Shown here: positions 1 through 5,647 of the stretch, one piece after another
Position numbering within the stretch: position 1 is the first letter of the stretch
How the letters are laid out: each line of letters opens with the position of its first letter
Source of the DNA: a bacterium Ga0077546
GTDB lineage: Bacteria > Cyanobacteriota > Vampirovibrionia > Obscuribacterales > Obscuribacteraceae
Assembly: GCA_001464165.1 (NCBI GenBank)
Contig: LNEX01000409.1
Coordinates: 1 to 10,275 of the forward strand
Reading direction: 5' to 3'
DNA length: 10,275 nt
Program-made: the position numbers and the translations under genes
The notes under the pieces: generated by a model
The model's input: the letters and a program-made list of their open reading frames with translations, nothing else
Told to the model about the DNA's origin: nothing
Database searches by the model: none

Positions 1-22
1 CGCCAGTAAAGGGTTTTGAAAA

Positions 23-1213
23 TTAGGAGTCTTTAACAAGAGCGCTCAGTCTTTCAGCGAAACTCTCTGAAATTTTCGCAGGTTCAAGCTCAGAAATCTG
101 ACGGATATTGTAGACAGTGTCACGCACCACAGGCTTATAGCCAGATGAGGCAATCAACTCTTCCATCTTTTCTTGCGCTAACTGCAAAGGAGACTTGGCA
201 CCAGCGGCATGAGTGATTTTCTCTTCCATAATGGTGCCATCCATATCGTCAGCACCAAAGGAAAGAGCCAGCTGAGCTAACTGCACTCCTAGCTGTATCC
301 AATAGGCCTTAATGTGCGGGAAATTATCAAGCAAAATTCTTGAGATAGCCACATCTTTGAGCAAATCTGCTGGAGTTGGCTCAGTCACTTCATCTTGAAT
401 ATTGGTGCCATCGTAATAGCACTTCAACGGTATAAAGCACTGGAAGCCACCACTCTTATCTTGCTGCTCACGCAAAAGCAGCATGTGGTCTACTTTATTT
501 TCTATACTCTCGCTGATTCCGGTGAGCATGGTGGCATTAGATTTAAGACCAAGCTTGTGAGCGATGCCATGAATTTCTAAGTAAACAGCTGCTGGTGTCT
601 TCTTCACAGCCATGCGCTCACGCACTGCATCGTCAAATATCTCGGCACCACCACCAGGCATTGAACCTAAACCGCAGGCAATCAAACGAGTCAGAACTTC
701 TTCATAGCTAATGCCATCAAGATTGGCCAGATACTCTATCTCGACAGCTGTAAATGCTTTCATGTGAACATGTGGATACTTGTTCTTGAGCTGCTGTAGC
801 ACTTCTTCGTAGTAGGCCAGGTCACAAGCCGGGTTGAGACCACCAACCATATGAATTTCATTGATGCCTAAAGCGGCACCCTTTCCAGCTTCTTCTAGTA
901 CACGGTCAACGCCCCACGTGTATGCCTTACCCCTTTCTTCGGGATTGGCGTAGGAACAGAAGCGGCAAGTCTCAACACAAAAATTAGTGGGGTTGAGATG
1001 CATGTTATGAATGTAATAGACATAGTTCTCTTGGCCGGGCTCGGCTTTGACACGACGAGCGTACTCACCTAAAGCACCGATAGCAACTAAGTCGTCAGAT
1101 TGATAAAGTCGAATAGCATCTTCGCGACTGATGCGCTTGCCAGTGTAGACTTTCTCGGCCACATCAGCCAGGGGATGACCGGTGAAAATTCTATTTTCTA
1201 TGACAGCGGACAT
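23..1213 (-). CDS. mqnE: Aminofutalosine synthase MqnE (radical SAM)
   Basis: Radical SAM enzyme of the futalosine route to menaquinone. It joins the adenosyl radical to the enolpyruvyl-benzoate product of MqnA to give aminofutalosine, in the cytoplasm. Seen: the cluster-binding CxxxCxxC (C79, C83, C86) in TNFCVETCRFCSY, then GGLNP, MKAFTAVEIEYLA, SMPGGGAEIFDD, SNATMLTG and GGFQCFIPL, which are the blocks that separate MqnE from the related MqnC and CofH proteins. At 396 residues it is about full length for the family. An upstream in-frame GTG at 1219 exists, but its G overlaps the GAGG ribosome binding site (1219-1222) that sits five bases before the ATG at 1213, so the ATG is chosen. A 145-base gap separates it from rimJ upstream. 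No other menaquinone gene is visible in the window. Family assignment is very secure. Confidence 0.93.
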   Translation of the reverse strand: MSAVIENRIFTGHPLADVAEKVYTGKRISREDAIRLYQSDDLVAIGALGEYARRVKAEPGQENYVYYIHNMHLNPTNFCVETCRFCSYANPEERGKAYTWGVDRVLEEAGKGAALGINEIHMVGGLNPACDLAYYEEVLQQLKNKYPHVHMKAFTAVEIEYLANLDGISYEEVLTRLIACGLGSMPGGGAEIFDDAVRERMAVKKTPAAVYLEIHGIAHKLGLKSNATMLTGISESIENKVDHMLLLREQQDKSGGFQCFIPLKCYYDGTNIQDEVTEPTPADLLKDVAISRILLDNFPHIKAYWIQLGVQLAQLALSFGADDMDGTIMEEKITHAAGAKSPLQLAQEKMEELIASSGYKPVVRDTVYNIRQISELEPAKISESFAERLSALVKDS

Positions 1214-1224
1214 TGACACCTCTA
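1214..1224 (-). promoter_or_regulatory. Ribosome binding site that fixes the mqnE start
   Basis: On the minus strand the sequence reads AGAGGTGTCAATG. GAGG lies five bases before the ATG at 1213. The alternative GTG start at 1219 would be built from part of this Shine-Dalgarno sequence, so it is unlikely to be the real start. Confidence 0.7.
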
Positions 1225-1247
1225 AAGGCTACTCAAAGTGGCCTGTG

Positions 1248-1275
1248 CTAATAACAAGGGAATCACAAAAGACAA
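1248..1275 (-). promoter_or_regulatory. Possible mqnE promoter
   Basis: On the minus strand TTGTCT is followed after 16 bases by TATTAG, each matching four of six sigma-70 consensus bases. It lies about 35 bases before the mqnE start, inside the 145-base gap after rimJ. The match is modest. The rest of the gap holds only a weak five-base inverted repeat (1338-1342 with 1352-1356) just after the rimJ stop, with no T run. Confidence 0.3.
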
Positions 1276-1358
1276 TCTTATCAGGATAAAAATCGGTTTT
1301 GTCCACATTCTAGCGACCTAGTCACAAGCGTTCACAAGAGGCAGGAACGAAGCCTCAA

Positions 1359-1949
1359 TTATTCTCTGACAATCCAATTTGGATTGAGCATCGATGTCAG
1401 GATATGATCACACCACTTACCATTAATGAGCAAATAATCACGGGCATAACCTTCGACATTGAAGCCCAGACTGCGTAACAGCCAGCCGCTGCGCTGGTTA
1501 GAAGGCTGGTAATTGGCCATGATTCGATGCAAGTTGAGAGCCGAAAAGCCATAAGCAATGACTGACTGCAAAGCTTCTTTCATCATGTGTTTGCCTTCAC
1601 GATCTTTGGCAATGGAATAGCCTAAATTGCAGTATTGAGCAGCACTGCGAACAATGTTGTTGAGATTGGCAGAACCAACAACCACAGACGGATTGGCGCG
1701 ATCAAAAAGAAAAAAGCGAACGGCGGCATCGCCGTAAAAATCTTCGAGATTCTGCTTTACTTGCTCTTCCCAATAAGCATTGGTAAGAAATTCGCTAGAC
1801 CAGGCAGGGCCACCATCGGCCAAATGAGCCCTATTTGTCTTGAAGTACTCAATCACGGCCTCAACATCTTCAATCTGAGCTAAGCGAACAACGCATCTTC
1901 CTGTGTTGAGCGTAGGAAGCTTGGCTTTCTGTGCGGGCAAATCTTGCAT
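1359..1949 (-). CDS. rimJ: Ribosomal protein S5 alanine N-acetyltransferase RimJ-like (GNAT)
   Basis: GNAT-fold acetyltransferase expected to move an acetyl group from acetyl-CoA to the N-terminal alanine of ribosomal protein S5. Seen: 196 residues, close to E. coli RimJ in length, and shared blocks across the whole protein: RCVVRL near residue 18, LGYSIA at 109-114, LHRIMANYQPSNQRSG at 140-155, LGF..EGYARDYLLINGKW at 161-179, then DHILT. The strongest similarity is in the C-terminal half. In the acetyl-CoA pyrophosphate-binding loop (usually GxG or GxA) the last small residue is His121 (EGKH), which is unusual. It follows the acidic hypothetical protein by 36 bases on the same strand and is probably co-transcribed with it. 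The ribosome binding site before the ATG is weak. Other RimJ/RimL-type substrates are possible. Confidence 0.87.
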   Translation of the reverse strand: MQDLPAQKAKLPTLNTGRCVVRLAQIEDVEAVIEYFKTNRAHLADGGPAWSSEFLTNAYWEEQVKQNLEDFYGDAAVRFFLFDRANPSVVVGSANLNNIVRSAAQYCNLGYSIAKDREGKHMMKEALQSVIAYGFSALNLHRIMANYQPSNQRSGWLLRSLGFNVEGYARDYLLINGKWCDHILTSMLNPNWIVRE

Positions 1950-1985
1950 GGTTTTCTCGAGCAGACTATTTACTTTCTCTGTATT

Positions 1986-2513
1986 TTACTCGACCCAGAA
2001 GCTAGAATTGGCTCCAATCGGAGCAGCAGCCTCTGCAAACACCGATTTTCTGTTATCTTCATGTGCAAGAATCTCGACGAGCAAATCGGCATCGATTTCT
2101 AAATCATCGTCAAGCGAATAAGGTGATGCCAAAACCAAAGCGGTTTGGTCGTCATCAAAATCGCGCCATGATTCTTTAATAGAACCATCGAAAAGACACT
2201 CATCTTCGTTGGTCCAAGCCAAAAAGCTGTCTTCAATAGAGGGCAAAGGCTCAATCAAGGGCATACCCGCACGTCGTCCCCGATCAATATCGTTGATTCG
2301 CTGCTCTATCGCTTCGACTTCGCTACGACGAGTATCGCCAAACCAGTGCATCATCGACTCTTTCTGCCGTTCGCGGCACAAAACATTGTCGGCCCTTTCA
2401 GTGTCTGCCATACGCCTGGCGTCATTGAGACTGAAGCCGCCCTGATGGGTCTGCGCTCTCATTTGTGCCAAACGCTGCTTGTTGCGGTCTATATCAATGA
2501 AGTTGGGCAGCAT
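1986..2513 (-). CDS. Hypothetical acidic protein, function unknown
   Basis: I do not recognise a family for this 175-residue protein. The first half (about 1-85) is rich in Arg, Gln and Glu and looks helical, with a single cysteine at the end of NVLC. The second half is strongly acidic, with runs such as FDDDQ and LDDDLEIDADLLVEI, ending in a short hydrophobic tail, SSFWVE. There is no signal peptide, membrane segment or metal motif. The longest ORF begins at a TTG at 2582, but an ATG at 2513 has AAGG seven bases ahead and starts a cleaner protein, so I use it. It lies 240 bases after nurA and 36 bases before rimJ. The charge pattern would suit a cytoplasmic protein that binds a basic partner, but that is a guess. 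Confidence 0.7.
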   Translation of the reverse strand: MLPNFIDIDRNKQRLAQMRAQTHQGGFSLNDARRMADTERADNVLCRERQKESMMHWFGDTRRSEVEAIEQRINDIDRGRRAGMPLIEPLPSIEDSFLAWTNEDECLFDGSIKESWRDFDDDQTALVLASPYSLDDDLEIDADLLVEILAHEDNRKSVFAEAAAPIGANSSFWVE

Positions 2514-2526
2514 CAAACCGCCTTTT
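2514..2526 (-). promoter_or_regulatory. Ribosome binding site of the acidic hypothetical gene
   Basis: The minus strand reads AAAAGGCGGTTTG directly before the ATG at 2513, placing AAGG seven bases from the start. This supports the shorter 175-residue form over the TTG-initiated 198-residue form. Confidence 0.6.
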
Positions 2527-2582
2527 GCTCGTGTCACTGACGAACTCAAACTTTTGACTAGAAGCAATACATTTGAAATCAA

Positions 2583-2753
2583 TTTTCACACCCGCCAACT
2601 GAAAAACTTATGCTATTTTCGACTTGCCAAGAGATTAGTTCAGCGACCGCCTGATCTCAATGGGGTAATTCCCCCAAGACAGCCCTACTTCATTAATTTA
2701 TCAACTCAGATATTAAATGTCTATCTGAAGCCAGCTCTATCAAGTATACGCAC
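2583..2753. other. Gap after nurA with a short GC hairpin
   Basis: Between nurA and the acidic hypothetical gene there are about 170 bases with no convincing ORF. A perfect five-base inverted repeat, TGGGG at 2661-2665 and CCCCA at 2672-2676 with a six-base loop, lies about 80 bases past the nurA stop. No T run follows on either strand, so it is not a clear terminator. A TTGAGA/TAATCT pair with a 17-base spacer is readable on the minus strand just past it, but its -10 half is poor. Confidence 0.3.
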
Positions 2754-3950
2754 TTATACAAAGCCGCTACGTTTCTGGCTTTCTTTTGGACTGACCCGAA
2801 TACGACCTACCCCAAGGCTAACCATTTGATTAGTAACTAGCTCAAAGAATCGCTCTCTATCAGGCCCCTTAATTACAGCCAAGTGATGAGCTTCAGCCAA
2901 CGCCACGGGATAGCCTTGCCCCTTCTCTACTTGAGTGCGCACGGCTTTGAGAGCAAAGTCAAATAGCACTTTATCAGCAAAAACCCAGCGAGGCAGCTCA
3001 ATGCGGGCCACTTCACTGGCGCCGCGCCAGTAGACAAAGCAACTGCGGTCACTTTCAGGCATTAACTTCACGACAGAGGCACCACTAACAAAAACAGCCG
3101 ATCGCATATTCATTGGCAACAAGCGCTCGAATAAGCTGCGATCGCTCAAAGGCCAGACCTTTGAGCAGGGAAATTCTTCTTCATTTAGGCTACCGCAGAG
3201 ATCGCGGCAATGACTAACCTCATAAGGGCAGATTGAAACGCGCAAACAGTTAATTAAATCGGCACTGCGACTGTGACTAAGATAGCCCACAATTGGTACT
3301 TTCGCCAATCTAAGCTGAGTCATAAGCGTTTCAACGCGGGCGAAATAGCCCTCTTGGTAACTGCTGCTCATTTTCTCCACCGACCAAGGAATGAGCGAAC
3401 CGTCGTACATCGCCAAAGTCGGACCGTGTTCAGCCGCTTGGCAGGCCGTTTCGGTCAACAACTCAAGCTCGAAAAGACTACGTTCAAGGGAGACATACAG
3501 CTCATCTATGTGCACTCGACGCCGGTCTACCAATGGGTAGAGGTCATCTGGCCGGGCATGTAAATGCGGTTCACTATAGAGATGGGGCTGTAGGGGAAGG
3601 CCATATGAAATGCGCGCCACGCCCACATTGAGAAGATAGCAATTATGTACTTCATGATGGGATGGCATTATTTGAGAGCCATCCACGGCCACTACAGTCC
3701 AAGGCTGACGCGCTGTGTCAAGGACAGAAACGACTTCTCTCAGCCCTATGGCTTCGAGGGGCTTGGCCGTAGGCCAGAGTACCCAAGGGGCATTCTCAGC
3801 CAGCTTGTGCTCAAACACTGCAGCATTCTTCTCAGCGTCAGAAAAAGCTGCCGAGGCGCTGGTCAAAACCCGCTCATAATCTTGCTTCTCCACTAGGGCA
3901 TCAGCACCAATCTGAGAGACAAGCTGCGAGAGCTTCATAAAATCGAGCAT
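2754..3950 (-). CDS. nurA: NurA-domain 5'-3' DNA nuclease
   Basis: NurA-family nuclease. Known members resect DNA ends 5' to 3' with the HerA ATPase during double-strand break repair. Seen (numbered from this start, 398 residues): VAVDGSQIMPS with Asp90, a second metal-site motif YDGSL with Asp183, the late YPVALAEAHHLAV block (347-359) with two histidines, and a basic SPKESQKR tail. The longest ORF starts at a GTG at 3992 and adds 14 residues. I chose the ATG at 3950 because cyanobacterial NurA proteins begin with MLD...KL, as here, although no good ribosome binding site precedes it. No herA lies within the window, so the motor partner must be elsewhere or different. The gene is divergent from the HTH/zinc-ribbon gene. 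Confidence 0.85.
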   Translation of the reverse strand: MLDFMKLSQLVSQIGADALVEKQDYERVLTSASAAFSDAEKNAAVFEHKLAENAPWVLWPTAKPLEAIGLREVVSVLDTARQPWTVVAVDGSQIMPSHHEVHNCYLLNVGVARISYGLPLQPHLYSEPHLHARPDDLYPLVDRRRVHIDELYVSLERSLFELELLTETACQAAEHGPTLAMYDGSLIPWSVEKMSSSYQEGYFARVETLMTQLRLAKVPIVGYLSHSRSADLINCLRVSICPYEVSHCRDLCGSLNEEEFPCSKVWPLSDRSLFERLLPMNMRSAVFVSGASVVKLMPESDRSCFVYWRGASEVARIELPRWVFADKVLFDFALKAVRTQVEKGQGYPVALAEAHHLAVIKGPDRERFFELVTNQMVSLGVGRIRVSPKESQKRSGFV

Positions 3951-3994
3951 GGCAAAACCGGCTATGAGAGAAGAGACAAGAGACAAGAACACTG

Positions 3995-4007
3995 ATAGCG
4001 CTATACT
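3995..4007. promoter_or_regulatory. Palindrome and -10-like element in a divergent promoter region
   Basis: ATAGCGCTAT (3995-4004) is a perfect 10-base palindrome. It overlaps TATACT (4002-4007), a good rightward -10 for the HTH gene, and lies about 45 bases upstream of the nurA ATG on the other strand. No good -35 is present at the right distance. The position suits an operator for a DNA-binding protein acting on both genes. That role is inferred. Confidence 0.35.
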
Positions 4008-4035
4008 TTACTAGATGAATCACAGATTAAAAATG

Positions 4036-4056
4036 AAGATTCAAAGCAAAGATTCA
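4036..4056. repeat. Short direct repeat in the HTH gene leader
   Basis: AAGATTCA occurs at 4036-4043 and again at 4049-4056, a 13-base period, between the -10-like element and the HTH gene start. It could be a protein-binding repeat or chance in an A-rich leader. Confidence 0.25.
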
Positions 4057-4082
4057 GATTTCAATTGGAAAGCAAATAAACA

Positions 4083-4568
4083 GTGAATCCCAAAAACGAC
4101 CGCAAGGCCAAAGATACCCAAAGAGATGCCGGCACTGAAGCAAAAGAATTGCCACCAACTCTCGCTCGTCGCGTTGCTGCGCTAAGAGAACGTAAGAATC
4201 TAACGGTGAAAGACTTAGCCAAAGATTCACGTTTCTCAAAAGAGCGCATCGAAGATATCGAATCGGGCTTAGAGACTTGGCTTTCGTCAACAGATAGACA
4301 GCTGTTAGCAAGAGCACTAGCAGTCGATCCATACATTATTCAAGAAGTAGAGGCCCGGCCGCGCCTAGAAGAAAGTGATGACCCGGTGCGCTATGCCGCC
4401 ATACTGGCCGACCTAACAGACTCAATATTGAAAGGTGTCAAAGAACACGAATGTCCACAATGTGGAAACACTCTGCGTTGTCGCGTACAAGAAGGTTTCG
4501 ATATCGACGAGCAACCAATTTATCTAGCCAAAGCTTTCTGCCAGAAGTGCCCATTCATACTCAAATAG
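4083..4568 (+). CDS. XRE-type HTH protein with C-terminal zinc ribbon
   Basis: Probable DNA-binding regulator of 161 residues. Seen: a charged, probably disordered N-terminus (1-24), then a lambda-repressor-like helix-turn-helix region at about 26-86 (LARRVAALRERKNLTVKDLA, then SKERIEDIE), then a C-terminal four-cysteine zinc ribbon made of CPQCG (C124, C127) and CQKC (C153, C156). The zinc ribbon could mediate dimerisation, redox or metal sensing, or binding to RNA polymerase or another protein. The start is a GTG, with GGAAAG about 11 bases upstream. The gene is divergent from nurA and ends 9 bases before the convergent ATL/carbonic anhydrase gene. No ligand-binding domain is present. The HTH and cysteines are clear, while the target genes are unknown. 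Confidence 0.8.
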   Translation: MNPKNDRKAKDTQRDAGTEAKELPPTLARRVAALRERKNLTVKDLAKDSRFSKERIEDIESGLETWLSSTDRQLLARALAVDPYIIQEVEARPRLEESDDPVRYAAILADLTDSILKGVKEHECPQCGNTLRCRVQEGFDIDEQPIYLAKAFCQKCPFILK

Positions 4569-4577
4569 AGTTATCAG

Positions 4578-5321
4578 CTACTTCGTAATCAAGCGAGCTG
4601 GTTGGGGATACTCACCAAGAAAAGTAATGGTGCCTGTTTTCAATTCGCGCATAGCTCCCACAATTTTCACTTTGCCTTGAAAGACAGCCTCTTTCACTAT
4701 AGAGCTGTTGCTGAGCATGTCGTTGGCCGCCAACCAGACATTGGCAATGGCAGAAGAATGTACAAGTTGGTCGCCCTTTTCGGCTGGATGACTTTTTCTG
4801 GCAGCCGCCACAGCTGGTGCTATTTTGCTCATAATGGTTGGCAAATTGCCTGGCAAAAGCGAACCATTCACAGCACTATCTACAGCAGCCTTAACCGCAC
4901 CACAGTCAGAGTGTCCCAAGACAATTACCAGGGGAATACCCAAATACTTGATGCCATACTCAATTGAAGCTAGCTCTGAAGTAGCGCAGACATTTCCGGC
5001 TACTCGCACCACAAACAATTCCGCCAAGCCCTGGTCAAAAACCATCTCCACCGGCACTCGCGAATCAGAGCATCCCAAAACAATCGCTACAGGCTTTTGA
5101 CCGTTAATTGCAGTCATTTCACGCCTGACCGAATTGACTTCAAAATGATTTGTTTTACCGGACAAATAGCGCTTGTTACCGCTCTTCAGCTCTTGCAATG
5201 CTTGCTCAGGGGTAGGCCTTGAGTAAGCCGGTAGAGCCACTAGCGAGACAAATAAAGAAAAGACAAGCAACGATATCGAGAATACCGAAACCAGCTTCTC
5301 TACCCAGAGATACTTTTGCAT
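4578..5321 (-). CDS. Nested internal ORF: secreted beta-carbonic anhydrase alone
   Basis: The ATG at 5321, in frame inside the fusion, has GAAGGA nine bases upstream and would give a 247-residue protein. Its N-terminus is a normal export signal: MQKYLWVEK with two lysines, about 20 hydrophobic residues, and ALPAYS before RPTPEQ as a likely signal-peptidase site. The mature part is a complete beta-carbonic anhydrase, expected in the periplasm or outside the cell. The same codons for MQKYLW also form the end of the ATL domain, so the two coding units share about 18 bases in the same frame. It may be the main product, with the fusion a readthrough form, or the two may coexist. The sequence alone cannot decide. 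Confidence 0.55.
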   Translation of the reverse strand: MQKYLWVEKLVSVFSISLLVFSLFVSLVALPAYSRPTPEQALQELKSGNKRYLSGKTNHFEVNSVRREMTAINGQKPVAIVLGCSDSRVPVEMVFDQGLAELFVVRVAGNVCATSELASIEYGIKYLGIPLVIVLGHSDCGAVKAAVDSAVNGSLLPGNLPTIMSKIAPAVAAARKSHPAEKGDQLVHSSAIANVWLAANDMLSNSSIVKEAVFQGKVKIVGAMRELKTGTITFLGEYPQPARLITK

Positions 5322-5627
5322 ATCCAGTTTTCCTTCAGAGTTGAACACTATTCCCTCTGCTTCAAGCAAACTTTGTTGTAGATCGGGCGGCATCTCGGTA
5401 TTGCGACTAGTGCTGATACCGCCAGTTGAGTTGATTACTCTATGCCAGGGCACATTTCCTGAGTGATATTTTTTATTAGCTTTATCGCTAGAGAGTGCAC
5501 GCAGAGCCCAGCCAACGCCTTGAGCACTAAGGCGCTTGTTTAGCAAATTCGAAATCAAACCATAGGTTAATATGCGGCCACTCGGTATGCCCTTGACGAT
5601 TTCATAGACTTCAAAGTAGACCGACAC
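4578..5627 (-). CDS. Fusion: alkyltransferase-like (ATL) domain + membrane-targeted beta-carbonic anhydrase
   Basis: One uninterrupted frame encodes two unrelated proteins. Residues 1 to about 108 (from the GTG at 5627) are an ATL domain: IPSGRILTYG, VGWALRAL, then PWHRVINS with Trp where the repair enzyme Ogt/MGMT has its alkyl-accepting Cys, and the family's closing LLEAEG...YLW. ATLs bind O6-alkylguanine without repairing it and hand it to nucleotide excision repair. A hydrophobic segment ending in ALPAYS follows. Then comes a full beta-carbonic anhydrase (CO2 to bicarbonate) with zinc and active-site motifs GCSDSR and GHSDCG (Cys, Asp, Arg, His, Cys). The frame can open at a GTG at 5678, overlapping the upstream stop. 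I prefer 5627 because it gives the typical ATL N-terminus, though neither start has a good ribosome binding site. It starts 20 bases after the Clp-N gene. A separate anhydrase start is likely at 5321. Confidence 0.85.
   Translation of the reverse strand: MSVYFEVYEIVKGIPSGRILTYGLISNLLNKRLSAQGVGWALRALSSDKANKKYHSGNVPWHRVINSTGGISTSRNTEMPPDLQQSLLEAEGIVFNSEGKLDMQKYLWVEKLVSVFSISLLVFSLFVSLVALPAYSRPTPEQALQELKSGNKRYLSGKTNHFEVNSVRREMTAINGQKPVAIVLGCSDSRVPVEMVFDQGLAELFVVRVAGNVCATSELASIEYGIKYLGIPLVIVLGHSDCGAVKAAVDSAVNGSLLPGNLPTIMSKIAPAVAAARKSHPAEKGDQLVHSSAIANVWLAANDMLSNSSIVKEAVFQGKVKIVGAMRELKTGTITFLGEYPQPARLITK
5319..5336 (-). promoter_or_regulatory. Internal ribosome binding site and start inside the ATL-carbonic anhydrase frame
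   Basis: The minus strand reads GAAGGAAAACTGGATATG. The purine core GAAGGA (5331-5336) is nine bases from the ATG (5319-5321). It is a better ribosome binding site than that of either possible start of the full fusion, which supports internal initiation. Confidence 0.5.
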
Positions 5628-5647
5628 GTCAGACCATCTTTTGATTA

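Noticed and set aside
1338..1356. GAGGC/GCCTC inverted repeat after rimJ as terminator
   Set aside because: Five pairs with a nine-base loop and no T run on the coding strand.
2661..2676. TGGGG/CCCCA hairpin as nurA terminator
   Set aside because: It is only five pairs, about 80 bases from the stop, and without a T run.
2346..2829. Rightward ORFs opposite the acidic hypothetical gene and the nurA end
   Set aside because: They overlap better-supported genes on the other strand, and no ribosome binding site or family match is seen.
4054..4336. Two leftward ORFs opposite the HTH gene
   Set aside because: They are antisense to a gene with a clear HTH and zinc ribbon, and their sequences are low in recognisable features.
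4575..4600. Inverted repeat CAGCT...AGCTG between convergent HTH and ATL-anhydrase genes as a terminator
   Set aside because: The stem has an internal loop and no T run follows on either strand.
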